Source: Cryptomeria japonica
Taxonomy: Eukaryota; Streptophyta; Pinopsida; Cupressales; Cupressaceae
DNA length: 64,000 nt
NCBI RefSeq assembly: GCF_030272615.1
Contig: NC_081411.1
Coordinates: forward strand, 838,538,136-838,602,135
Reading direction: 5' to 3'
Part shown: piece after piece, positions 30,640 to 42,107 of the stretch
How positions within the stretch are numbered: the stretch's first letter is position 1
Layout: each line of letters begins with the position of its first letter
The notes under the pieces: model-generated
Told to the model about the DNA's origin: nothing
Databases searched by the model: none
The model's input: only the letters and a program-made list of their open reading frames with translations
Made by a program: the position numbers and the translations under genes

Positions 30640-33270
30640 TGAAGAACACAAATAGACACTAAGAGGGGGGGTGAATTAGTGTATTTTAAAACATTGAGTT
30701 CAATGTGCATATTTTAAGGATGTAATGAAAACATAAACACATACATACACACAAGAGAACATCGCATAACACCAAATGTACATGGAAAACCCAATGTGGG
30801 AAAAAACCTTGGTGAGAATACTTGTTGGATTCTATTGCTCCAATCCATCATCAGAGTAAATAACAATTTATGATATGTTTTAGGGCACCCACCCAAGGAG
30901 CACCAACCCTTGATATTCTGAGCACCAACTCAAGGGTTTTATGAGAACCTACTCAAAGGAGAACCTACCCCTGCTCTAAGCACCCACTCAAAGATATACA
31001 ATGATTGATCAAATACAATGCAATAATGAAACCTTGTTACAAATGAGTTTTGTAACACTTACACATTTCTCATATCATGAGAATGACATTCTCTTCCTGT
31101 TGAAGGTTTTCATCTATTTCTCCTCCTTTCTTTGCCTGGTTATCTTCTTCTCTTTGCTACAACATTACTCTCTAGAATGCTTTGTTCTTGCTCTATTTTC
31201 TATTGGCAACAACTTAACTCTATCTCACTCTCAACAACAATGCTCCTTTTACTTTACCATGACAACAAATTCATCGACTTGTAGAGATATATCTGTTTCC
31301 ACCTTTTGTTATTGTCTCAACAACCACACCTGCCAATGTTGAATCACATTTACATCTACTACTAGATTAGATTGACTCTGAACACATCTGATTTTTCTTC
31401 TACAACAATCTTGAATATTTTATTCAAGATGGTTGTCTTGGAGGTTTGCGACTTATGATATTTTATTCTTTGTCCTGAATAAGATCTTAGATCAATTGCC
31501 TAAATTAAATTTATTATGTTTGTCTTCAGATCATTCTTTGTACTTGGATTACTAAGCTTAGTAATCTTCCTTTGTCCAAAACAATCTACAATCCTTCCTC
31601 AAGCTACACAACCTGACTGCAACTCACTCGCAATTAATGTGTCTTTCATTCTCTCTGAGAAGCTCAACAACTACCATGCTAAAATCCACCATCACTGACT
31701 CCAGCATATCTGATTTGTTTGTTATTCACCAGGGAGCCTCATGTCTTAATATTATTTGTCTTGATTAGATGTTGAAGGTTAGTCGACCTCCATGTCGATC
31801 ATTTTGCCTATCGACACATAGACATCCTCTTATTAGCATCCAAGTCACTTGGTCAATCCTGGTCAATTGTCCACATGGACCCCTAAGTCTATTGTCTTGC
31901 AGACATGGCCACAAATTCGATCACAAACTTCAATTTTAATGGCAAAATAACCTTTCATCTTTCCAATGGGTGTCCTTTGATTCACTTTGTACATGCCACA
32001 TCATCGAGCCAGTTTTGGTCAAATATTATATGGACTATTGGGTTGTATGGTGGTATGCTCTATTCTATTCTTCCTATTCTACCCATGCGGGATAATACTT
32101 TGTTTTTTCTCAAGAAGCCTTCCTCTTTGTTTTTCAGCCCACATCATATTTGCATGGTCTATCAATCCACGTGGGATAAATTTTGTTTGATCTTAAGAAT
32201 CCTCTACTTTACTTTTATTAGTCAACATCAAATATGTGTAGCTTCTTAACCTACATGAGGTAAGCTTTGTCTTTACTTTTCATTATCCTGTGAGTCTCTT
32301 CTCAATGCTTCTTGGTCATGTAGGATAAGTAGACCCTTCAATGTCTAATTTACTTTTCCTATCCTAGAGGCTCACTAACATCATCCTCATCTCATGCAGA
32401 ATAAGCACCTTCAAGCAATCATCCATCAATTTCTTATCCTACGAGAGCATTTTTGTCCAAGTTTCACCATGTGGGCTAAGGCGGTGCCATTACTTTTATT
32501 ATCCCATGCAAGCCTTGTGTAACATATTACTCCATGTGGGATAAGGTTTTCTACACCGCATGCTTTCACTTGATATCCCATGCAAAATTTTGTGTGTATC
32601 TTAGCTTGTGCGAGATAAGAGAATATGTAATCTTCCCTTTAGTTTCTTGTCCCACGTGGCTTTTATTAGTCACTTTTGACACCATGGGATAAGAGGGATC
32701 ATCTCTCCATTTTGACCTCTTTGACTATCTTATCCTGGACAACCATCATTGATCACTTTTGACAATGCGATATAAGACGGACCACTTTGTTCAACAAGTC
32801 ACATTTGGACAACGCAAGATAAGATATAACACTATTCTCTCCACTTAAGTGTTATCCCACAAGGTGTTTAACAGTCATCCAACATACTACAGGATAAGAA
32901 GAAACATCATGTGCACCTCACAAGTGTTATCTCGCATGACAAGCACATGACCTTTTCCACACCGTGGGATAAGAGGGACTGCCTTGTTCATTGAACATAA
33001 GTTATCCCGCATGGTCTCTTCCTTGCTCATGAACACAAAATGGAACTCACAAATACACATGAGCCAAATAAGTATCGCCACATGGAAATTGACTCGGTGA
33101 CTATTGCTGACATGACTGATGTGTGAAGATGATGAATCTGGTGGAAACCCCTACAACATAACATGACGTGTGACTACTATCTGCTTCTCAGCAACCTGCA
33201 ACCTCTAGACACCCTTTGAATCTATCTGCTTCTCTACAACCATTTGACATCAATGACAATAATGCCAACA
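30640..33270 (-). repeat. TE-F 3' LTR (2631 bp)
   Basis: Plus strand TGAAGAACACAA to AATGCCAACA, bounded by the polypurine tract. Unusually long for copia. U5 hairpin ACACTAA (30656-30662) / TTAGTGT (30676-30682) is perfect. The U3 part holds the GGGATAAG array. ORFs inside it are short and unconvincing. Confidence 0.85.
32081..33015. promoter_or_regulatory. Array of GGGATAAG-like motifs in TE-F U3
   Basis: About 20 copies of CATGNGGGATAAG or its reverse complement, spaced 20-70 bp and in both orientations. Examples: CATGCGGGATAA at 32084, CACGTGGGATAA at 32168, CATGTGGGATAAG at 32533, CATGGGATAAG near 32682, GTTATCCCAC at 32851, CCGTGGGATAAG near 32963, GTTATCCCGCATG at 33001. It lies 255-1190 bp inside the LTR's 5' edge, where enhancers sit. 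The core matches plant I-box/GATA and MYB-related sites. Confidence 0.6.
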
Positions 33271-33284
33271 ATCTCCCCCTTTGG
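33271..33284 (-). promoter_or_regulatory. TE-F polypurine tract
   Basis: Minus strand CCAAAGGGGGAGAT adjacent to the 3' LTR; the same word as in C, D, E and I. Confidence 0.85.
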
Positions 33285-33328
33285 TATTGATGTCAACACA
33301 CTTGCAGAATCATGCAATTAACTATAAC

Positions 33329-34478
33329 TGTCTGAGCTTGAACTTCATCCTCAGAATGTTACCTGTAATAAGTTAGTTTCACAAAATACAAATGGAAATG
33401 CATACAGAAAATCCAAATTCCACCAATGAAACTACATGAAATACATGCTAAAATAAAACATTACTTTACCTTCATGACTTATGTCTCATTGTGTCCTAAC
33501 TCCACTATTCCTGGTTGCAGATAGTGTGCTCTCAGATAATGTACTGTTGGCTTCCAAGATGGCATATGAAGAATGGACAGACAACTTGTAGTTAACTCAT
33601 GCTACGATATGCAAATGCTACATGATTATACTAAATGATTATGATGAATGATATTATATGATAATTGTTATTTGCTTCAAAACTAAAACTCACGGATGCA
33701 TATGATTAGCTTGCAAACTGCACTTGAAGTCTCTTGAAGTCTCTTGAAGTCTAACTCTCTCTCAACTGAAGCTCTTGATTTTATAGACTTTGAGAGGATA
33801 AGATGATGTGGCTCAGATCAACAATCATGGTCAGATCTGTAGATTTGAATGGCTGTGAGAAAAGGTGAAAGTTGAGAGAAAGGGGGAAGGAGAAGACAAG
33901 TGTCACTCATCTCACCTTGACTGTGTTGCTGACCGAGGGAATCTAGGGATGGTTGGAAGAAATTTAGGCATGAGAGGACAAGTGGACTCAAGTCCCTCCT
34001 AAGATGTAGGGGGTGTTGGAGAGAATATAGGAAATGGTTATGAAATATGTGTACGTACACAATTTTCATTAAGTTTGGAGGTTGAAGATAAATGGTGAAT
34101 TAATATTAAGAAATATTAATTTTCTTAGCCACATGTTTGATGAGTTGGCAAAGGGAAGATGAAGTGGAGATGGAGGGTGAGTTGGAAAAGGGATTAAATA
34201 ATTTAGGAATTATTTAATATTTAAAACTATAGGATAGGAGAATAACTATTAAATATTGGATATTTAATTGTTTGGAGGAAATAATTAAATATTAGATATT
34301 TAATTAATTAGAAGAATAGGATAAATAAATTAATTAATAAAATATTAATTAATAGAAATACATGAAAATGAATTAAATAAATTAATCTTTTCAAATTAAC
34401 TATTTAATAGAAGAATAATTATTAAATAAATATAAAATATTTATTTAATTGCTCATAGCCAATTTTTATGTGTATACA
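33329..34478 (-). repeat. TE-H 3' LTR (1150 bp)
   Basis: TGTCTGAGCTTG to TGTGTATACA. A minus-strand TATAAAAT box is at 33778-33785. Just beyond it CTTGAAGTCT occurs three times (33724-33752) against two in the other LTR. The distal third is very AT-rich with ATTAATATT palindromes. Confidence 0.9.
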
Positions 34479-34493
34479 TTTTTCCCCTCTTTG
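34479..34493 (-). promoter_or_regulatory. TE-H polypurine tract
   Basis: Minus strand CAAAGAGGGGAAAAA adjacent to the 3' LTR. Confidence 0.75.
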
Positions 34494-34984
34494 AAATGAT
34501 GTGAAGACAACATTGTTTCAAAGATTAAATCAAGTCTCGATAGTGCACCTGATAGAGATTGAAAATCTTGTTTGTGTGCCCACTCGGGAGATTGATCATG
34601 AAATTGTCAAAAATTCTGGTTTGAACAATTGATCTCATGATAATTGATAAAAATTTACTCAATTAAATTCATTTGGAAAAAACAAATCAAATTGCCCCAT
34701 CTAAATTAATTACTCTTCAAATAGTAATTATAAAATTAACCAAGGCTAATTTTAATTTCATTGTTATCCTTGTCAGCTTGTTTTGAAAATATTCTTGTTG
34801 AGGTGGTGAAATGGTGATTCCGGTGGAGTGTCATCGATTTGAGCGAGTTCAACATTACCAGCGACCTGTCGAGCATGGATATCCGATAGGTATCTTATCT
34901 CGAACCTTGTTTGCAAGTTTTCATTCAAATTTTCATGTTTTAGGCGCATTTTTAAATTTTCAAATTTTTTTCAAATTTTTTCAG
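34494..34984 (-). other. TE-H 3' untranslated region, unique part
   Basis: 490 bp between the polypurine tract and the TTAGCGC array. No ORF or repeat recognised. Confidence 0.4.
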
Positions 34985-35250
34985 TGTTAGGTTAGCACAA
35001 ATGCAATTTCTTTTAGTGCATATGTTAAAAATGTTAGCGCTTATGCATAGGATAGCGCAAATGCATCACTTGTTAGCACTTTTACTAGAAAAGGTAGCAC
35101 TTTTGCATGGGTTAGCGCATATGCTTGTAGTTTTAGCACTTTTGTTAAAAAAGATAGCGCATATGCACTAGGTTAGCGCAAATGTCTTTAGATTTAGCGC
35201 ATTTGTTGTAGTTTAGCGCAAATGCTCAATAGGATAGTGCTTTTGCTCAA
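34985..35250. repeat. TE-H 3' UTR array of TTAGCGCAAATGC units
   Basis: About 12 degenerate units of 18-27 bp, such as TTAGCGCATATGC, TTAGCACTTTTGC and TAGCGCAAATGC. The same motif recurs in reverse orientation in the element's leader (55850-56170). Confidence 0.75.
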
Positions 35251-35344
35251 ATTTGATGTTTTTGATAAGTGCAAAGGCTAAAAATCACTTTGATGATTAG
35301 ATTTAACATGTTTAATGCACATTGATGATGAAAATAGGGTCTTG

Positions 35345-35458
35345 ATTTAGCGATTGTGTGATTGATAGATAGCTTTGATTGCTGGATGGATTGATAGGAT
35401 TGCTTTGATTAGCTTGATTTGATAGATAGCTTTGATTAGCTTGATTTGATAGATAGAT
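35345..35458. repeat. TE-H 3' UTR tandem repeat (TTGATAGATAGC family), left part
   Basis: Degenerate repeat of about 27 bp (TTTGATTAGCTTGATTTGAT then AGATAGC). It is interrupted by element I and continues at 42108-42440. Confidence 0.75.
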
Positions 35459-36479
35459 TGTTGGTATTTTGGTATGGTTTTTTCATTGATGTCAACACCT
35501 ACTGAACACTTATCAACTCTGGCACTTTGGAGAATCAACAACATTCATCGGCAAGCAAATGACTCATGCACAGTCACCGGTATTTGGTACACCGGCAGGA
35601 TATAATGATCACTGACACTTGGAATGATATGAAAAATACTTGGTAATGTCAAAGACATCATTTGGACATCTTGTTTTGGAGTTTTTTTTATTGGTACATT
35701 AGCATTTGCATATTTGTGGTTACCGACAAATAGGTCCAGGTTACACCGGCAGGTTTATCTTTTCCAGATCAGCACGACATGCTATGGATATTGTTAATTA
35801 TTGTTGTAAATGAATTAAGTTGACATGTTCAATCAGTTATTGCATCGAATATTGTATTGTTTGTAAAATGTTTTTATTGTAATATCTTGTAGAGCTGATC
35901 TACTAAAATTGGTCTTAGGTTATGGTATAAATGTAAAATCTTATTTGTAAGATCAAATGTGGAATGTGAAAAAGGATTGTGTGAAGGTATATGCGAGAAT
36001 AAGAAGAGCTATACACATAGACATGATTTGAAGATTGAAGGAGGGTTTTTGTGAAGACAATCAGAACTACACCGGTACTGAATCTAGCATATGAAGATGC
36101 TATTTTGTGCAGTACATTCTTATTGGATTTAACCATCCAACTGTAGTCAGTGTGACTCCAATTTTGTGATTGAGCAGTGAGCTCTAGGCACTTGGCCTTT
36201 CTGCATATGTAGACCCCATTTATGTACACTTACTATCTGCAATAGTATCATCTGATTGTGGGTAATTTTTCCATGTACAAATATTGGTGTTATGTGTTGT
36301 GGATGACTTTGTCTTTATGTTTCATGCACTAATCCTTATCGGTATAGCAATTAACTCTTAAAATTGTCTACTGACATATTAAACTAGTTTACTAGTTAAG
36401 CTTTAAGTTGGTTAAGTTATTTTTGGTTTTATTTGACAACTGATTCACCCCCCCTCTCAATTGTCTCCGGGACCTAACA
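35459..36479 (+). repeat. TE-I 5' LTR (1021 bp)
   Basis: TGTTGGTATTTTGG to GGACCTAACA. U5 hairpin GACAACTGA (36435-36443) / TCAATTGTC (36457-36465), with one C-A mismatch that is paired in the 3' copy. Confidence 0.9.
35926..35932 (+). promoter_or_regulatory. TATA box in TE-I LTR
   Basis: TATAAAT after GGTTATGG; kept in the 3' LTR at 41520-41526. Confidence 0.45.
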
Positions 36480-36481
36480 AT

Positions 36482-36493
36482 TGGTATCAGAGC
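36482..36493 (+). promoter_or_regulatory. TE-I primer binding site (tRNA-iMet)
   Basis: Exact TGGTATCAGAGC, two bases after the LTR. Confidence 0.9.
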
Positions 36494-36535
36494 TTAGTCC
36501 TCTTTTGTAAAAGTTTAACAGCTTGAGGAGATCCA

Positions 36536-39500
36536 ATGTCTACTAACTATTTCAGGAAGGATAGTCCTAAACTTGATGGATCCAACTATAGCATATGGAA
36601 TATCAAAATGATGACACATCTAAATTGCATTGGAAAAGACATCTGGGATGTTACAAAGAATGGTTATACTACTCCTACTCAGAGTCAGCCCACTCCACCC
36701 AACTTGACTAAAGATGAGGAAAATGATTGCAAAGCAAGAGAAGCACTTTTGAGCGCATTATTAGATCAACAAATCATGGGAATATTAGATAGGTCTACTA
36801 CTAAAGCTATTTGGGATCATTTGGAAACACTGAATGAAGGAGATTCCATAGTCAAAATTGCAAAACTTGAAAGCTTTCGGGTCATGTATGAACATATGAA
36901 AATGGAAGAAGATGAAAGGATTTCTGCTTTTATGGAAAGAGTAAATGAGATTGTTTTGGTTATTAAATTTTGTGGAGGAACCTTAAGTGAGGATGAAATT
37001 GTTTCAAAAGTTTTAAGAGGATTGCCACCGGCATATAAAATGAAATTCACTACTGTAAATGAGTTAAGAACAATGCCTAATACATCAGTAACTAGAGATA
37101 CATTGATTGGGAAACTTTTAGCTTTTGAAATTGAAGAGTTTGGTCCTATTGCTACTATAAAGATAGATTTGGCCTTTAAAGCATCAACATCATCTACTCC
37201 ATCATTTGACAAATCTGATTGGAAAACCTTTTAGGCAAGAGAACTTGAAGAAAGCAGGAAAGAAAATGAAGAACTTGAAGCACTATTTGCAAGGAAAATG
37301 CCTAAAGGTCCAGTTGGAAGTAAGTATGAAGGTAAAGCACCCTTTAAATATTTTAACTGCAATAAGATTGGTCATATGGCTTCGAGATTCCCTGATAGAC
37401 ATGCTAGACTAAGAGAAGAAGCTAGAAGAACATACAAGCCTAACCTTGAATATCAGAGATACATATTTAAGAAGAATAAAGACAAATCTTGTTACATTGC
37501 TGATGAAGGTGTGACTGATGATACTGATGAGGATCCGACAAAGGATGGATGGGTTTTTGTTGCTATAATAGAAGATCAACCGGCACCTACTGCTCAATTG
37601 GTAGAATAGGCCTTGGCAGCTAAAATTGAAGTAAAGGATGAATGGATCATTGATTTAGGATGCTCACATCATATGATAGGAGACAAAGGTAAAATCTTGA
37701 ACTTTCAAGAATACAATGGAGGCTTAGTGAGATTTGGAGATGACAAAGATTTTTTAATCAAAGATAAGGGTACAATATCTCTTGATGGTAAGAATAACAC
37801 TCACAATGTCTACTATGTTGAAGGTTTAAAGCATATTATTTTGAGTGTTGGTCAATTAGTTGAGAAAGGATTTTAGTTACAATTTAAAAATGGAAAATAC
37901 AAAATCATGAATAGAACTGGTTTGGAAATTGCAACTGGTAATCAGACTAGAGCTAATATCTTTCATTTGAATAATAGTGAAAAGACATGCTTGATTGCAC
38001 ATATAGATAAAAGTTGGCTATGGCATAAAAGACTCTGTCATGTAAACTTTGATTGCATGGTGAAAATCAGTACTACTAAGGCAGTTAGATATTTACCTAA
38101 AATTGTCAAACCTCAGAATACAGTATGTAAGGAATGTCAATTTGGAAAACAAGTTAGAGATAGTTTCAAAAGTATTCTAGAAAAATCCAATAATGCTCTT
38201 GATTTAATTCACACTGATTTATGTGGTCCAGCTAGAAATAAAAGCTTACAAGGTGATAGATATTTCATGCTAATCATTGATGACTATTCTAGAATGTGTT
38301 GGGTTGCTTTTCTCAGAGAAAAATCTGAAGCATTGGGAAAGTTAAAACTATTCAAAGCAATGGTAGAAAATGAAACCGGTAAGAAAATCAAATTTCTAAG
38401 ATTAGATCAAGGAGGAGAATTTACATCTAAGGAGTTTAATACATTCTGTGAAGTGAATGGAATCAGAAGATAACTATCAGCACCTCAAACACCATAGTAG
38501 AATGGAGTTGTTGAAAGGAAAAATAGAACTATCTTGGATGCAGCAACAAACATGTTATTAGAAGCAAACCTACCACATGTATATTGGAGAGAGGCAGTCA
38601 GTACAATGATCTATACATTCAACAAAGTTCACATCAAAGGTGAAACCTGTAAGACCCCTCATGAACTATGGTTTGGTAATACTCCTACTCTTAAATATTT
38701 CAGAATTTTTGGAAGTAAATGTTATATCAGAAGAGATGAGTATATTGGCAAATTTGATCCTAGAAGTGATGAAGGAATATTTCTTGGTTATTCATCTAAG
38801 AGAAAGGCATATAGATGTTTTAACAAAAGATTGCAAAAAATTGTTGAAAGTACAAATGTAACGATTGATGAACAATTCAAAGGAACTTCAAGGTATATAG
38901 ACTCTAAATCGGCAATAGAAATTTTGACAAATGAACCTACATGGAATCCACCGATACAGAATGAAGATCTAGTTACCCTAGTATCATCTGAGGATTCCAC
39001 AGTAACTGAGGAATATCAGCAAACAAAGACACCCCTGTATGTAAGACTGAATCATTCTGAAGATCAAATAATTGGAAACAAGTTTAAAGGAGTTATGACA
39101 AGAGGAAGATTCACAAATGAAGAGGTATGCCTTATTTCTCAAATTGAACCATCATCAGTTAATGAGGCATGTAAAGATAAATTTTAGATTAAAGCTATGG
39201 AAGAAGAATTAGAACAAATTGAGAAAAATAAAACTTGGACATTAGTTCCCCGGCCTAAAGATAAAAATGTAATTGGAACCAAATGGGTATTCAGAAACAA
39301 ACTTAATGAAGATGGTAAGGTTGTCAGAAATAAAGCAATACTAGTGTGTAAGGGATATTCTTAGAAAGAAGGAGTTGATTACAATGAAACCCTTGCACTG
39401 GTAGCTAGAATTGAGGCAGTCAGATTATTCTTGGCTTTTGCAGCTCACAAGAACTACAAAGTTTATCAAATGGATATTAAATGTGCATTCTTGAAGGGAG

Positions 39501-40785
39501 ATCTTGAAGAGGAAGTCTATATTGAACAACCTAATGGATTTTCTTTGACAGATGACAATGATATGGTTTGCAAGTTAAGAAAAGCTTTATATGGATTGAA
39601 ACAAGCTCGAAGAGCTTGGTATGCAAGATTGGATAAGTATCTTTTAAAGATTGGTTTTACTAAAGGAATTGCAGATAGCAATTTATATTACAAAATAACT
39701 AATGATGATATCTTGATTATAGAAGTATCCTTTGATGACATAATCTTTGGAGGAGAAGATGGATTATGTAAAGAATTTTCTATTAAGATGCAGCAAGAAT
39801 TTGAAATGTCTATGATTGGAGAAATAAAAGAAAATTTAGGATTGTAGATTTCACAGACTGATAAAGGTATATTCTTGAGTCAATCCAAGTACTTAAAAGA
39901 GTTACTAAAGAAATTTGGGATGGATAACTCTAAACCGGTAAGCACACCTATGACAACAAATTACAAATTATCACTAAGGGATGAATCTACACCTGTTAAT
40001 CCAACTAGATACAAATCTATGATAGGAGGTTTACTGTATTTAACATGAACCAGAGCTGATATTATGAATGCAGTATGTATTGTTTCAAGATTTCAAAGTA
40101 ATCCTAGAGAAAATCATCAATCAACAGTAAAAAGAATTTTTCGGTACTTACAAGGCACTATAAATCTTGCATTATGGTATCCTAGAGATGAAAACTTTGA
40201 ATTATGTGCATACACAGATGCAAATTGGGCAGGAGATGTGGATGATAGAAAAAACACCACCGACGAAGCATTCTTTCTTGGAAACAGACTAGTTTCTTGG
40301 TTGAGTAAGAAACAAAGTTGTACATCTTTATCAACAAAAAAATTAGAATATGTTGCAGCAACAACTAGCTATACACAAGTACTATGGCTTAAACAAATGT
40401 TGAAAGACATAAAGGTAAAATGCAAGGAACCTATTGCTATCTATTGTGATAACACTACAGCAATTGATATATCTAAGAATCTGGTATTACATTCTAAAAC
40501 CAAACACGTTTCTATCAAACTGAATTTTTTAAGGGAAAACGTTGAAGCAAAGGAAATAAAATTGGTTTATGTAAATACTAAAGAGCAGATTGCAGATATC
40601 TTTACTAAACCATTGCCTAAGGAGACTTTTGAATATCTCAAAGATTGGCTTGGGGTCATAACCCCACCGGTAGAAACTTAGGAAGTTGATGATTGTCATC
40701 AACCGGCTGAATTAACAGAGAAATCTTTTATTCTGACTTTGATGGGAAGATACTTCTCAAGGGGAGTAGTTGGTATACTAAATTG
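36536..40785 (+). pseudogene. gag-pol: TE-I gag-pol polyprotein (copia), one frame with stops
   Basis: About 1416 codons with no indel. Gag UBN2-type domain: residues 1-233. Knuckle near 272: YFNCNKIGHMASRF, both outer Cys lost. Protease near 373: DLGCSHHM, Ser of DSG replaced. Pre-integrase zinc region near 495-540. Integrase core: HTDLCGP, LRLDQGGEF, and Glu in VVERKNRT, all three acidic residues kept. RT 39220-40000: VYQMDIKCAFL kept, YVDD reads SFDD. RNase H 40195-40660: YTDANWAGD, LEYVAA and YCDN kept. Stops: TAG at 37232, 37607, 37874, 38495, 38498, 39185, 39362, 39845 and 40679; TAA 38471; TGA 40046. The 40679 TAG may be another lost Gln, as the frame then runs to 40783. Confidence 0.9.
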
Positions 40786-41052
40786 ATTGGTATATGAACT
40801 TGGTTTTGTTGTAACTTTGGCATTTTATGTCAAAGGGGGAGAGATTGGTATGGAAAAACACAAGGAAAACACATGTTGCTCCCAGGGGGAGAGATTTTTG
40901 TTTGGGAGAGATTATTACTCTTTGTATATGAATTTTGATTTCTAGTTATGATCTCTTTTTGGAGATTGTTGGTTTTTGGTATTTGGCATTTCTATTTTGG
41001 CACTTTGATGGTTTTTCCATCTTGTGTTGCCATCAATGCCAAAGGGGGAGAT
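40786..41052 (+). promoter_or_regulatory. TE-I 3' region with polypurine tracts
   Basis: The true tract AAAGGGGGAGAT (41041-41052) adjoins the 3' LTR. Earlier copies lie at 40831-40840 (CAAAGGGGGA) and 40881-40890 (CCCAGGGGGA). Confidence 0.75.
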
Positions 41053-42107
41053 TGTTGGTATTTTGGTATGGTTTTGTCATTGATGTCAACACCTACTAAA
41101 CACTTATCAACTCTGGCACTTTTGAGAATCAACAACATTCACCGGCAACCAAATGACTCATGCACAGTCACTAGTATTTGGTACACCAGCAGGATATAAT
41201 GATCACTGGCACTTGGAATGATATGGAAAATACTTTGTAATGTCAAAGACATCATTTGGACATCTTGTTTTGGAATTTTGTTTATTGGTACATTAGCATT
41301 TGCATATTTGTTGTTACCGACAAATAGGTCTAGGTTACACCGGCAGGTTTATCTTTACTAGATCAGCACGACACACTATGGAGATGATTAATTATTGTTG
41401 TAAATGCATTAAGTTGTCATGTTCAATCAGTTATTGCATCGGATATAGTATTGTTTGTAAAATCTATTTATTGTAATATCTTGTAGAGCCGACCTACTAA
41501 AATTGGTCTTAGGTTATGGTATAAATGTAAGATCTTATTTGTAAGATCAAATGTGGAATGCGAAAAAGGATTGTGTGAAGGTATATGCGAGAATAAGAAG
41601 AGCTATACACATAGACATCATTTTAAGATTGAAGGAGGGTTTTTGTGAAGACAATAAGAACTACACAAGTATTGAATCCATCATATGAAGATGCTATTTT
41701 GTGCTATACATTCTTATTGGATTTAATCATCCAACTATAGTCAGTGTGACTCTGATTTTGTGATTGAGCAGTGAGCTCTAGGCGCTTGGCCTTTCTGCAT
41801 GTGCAGACCCCATTTATGTACACTTACTATCTGTAGTAGTATCATCTGATTGTGGGTAAGGTTTCCCACCATGGTTTTTCTCCTTACAAGGTTTCCACAT
41901 ACAAATATTGGTGTTATGTGTTGTGGATGACTTTGTCTTTATGTTTCATGCACTAATCCTTACCGGTATAGCAATTAACTATTAAAACTGTCTACCGACA
42001 TATTGAACCAATTTACCGGTATTAAGCATTAAGTTGGTTAAGTTGTTTTTTGTTTTATTTGACAACTGATTCACCCCCCCCCTCTCAGTTGTCTCCGGGA
42101 CCTAACA
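41053..42107 (+). repeat. TE-I 3' LTR (1055 bp)
   Basis: TGTTGGTATTTTGG to GGACCTAACA. Hairpin GACAACTGA (42061-42069) / TCAGTTGTC (42085-42093) is perfect. Confidence 0.9.

Larger units (their letters stand above)
35459..42107 (+). mobile_element. TE-I: complete Ty1/copia retrotransposon
   Basis: LTRs 35459-36479 and 41053-42107, primer site, one-frame gag-pol and polypurine tract. Flanks TAGAT / TAGCT match at 4 of 5 bases, and the empty site restores the TTGATAGATAGC repeat of H. LTRs differ by about 5-6% over the first 200 bp by eye; the 5' copy lacks about 30 bp near 36260. Same family as A. Confidence 0.9.

Noticed and set aside
32081-33015. CRISPR-like array in F's LTR
   Set aside because: Repeats are short, in both orientations, unevenly spaced, and in plant retrotransposon DNA.
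31001-33081. Short hydrophobic ORFs in F's LTR (also 63295-63710)
   Set aside because: Chance ORFs in AT-rich LTR sequence; the paired LTRs do not conserve the frames.
36536-40785. Alternative genetic code or programmed TAG readthrough in I
   Set aside because: Too many TAGs, also TAA and TGA, and active-site losses; decay of methylated CHG sites explains them better.
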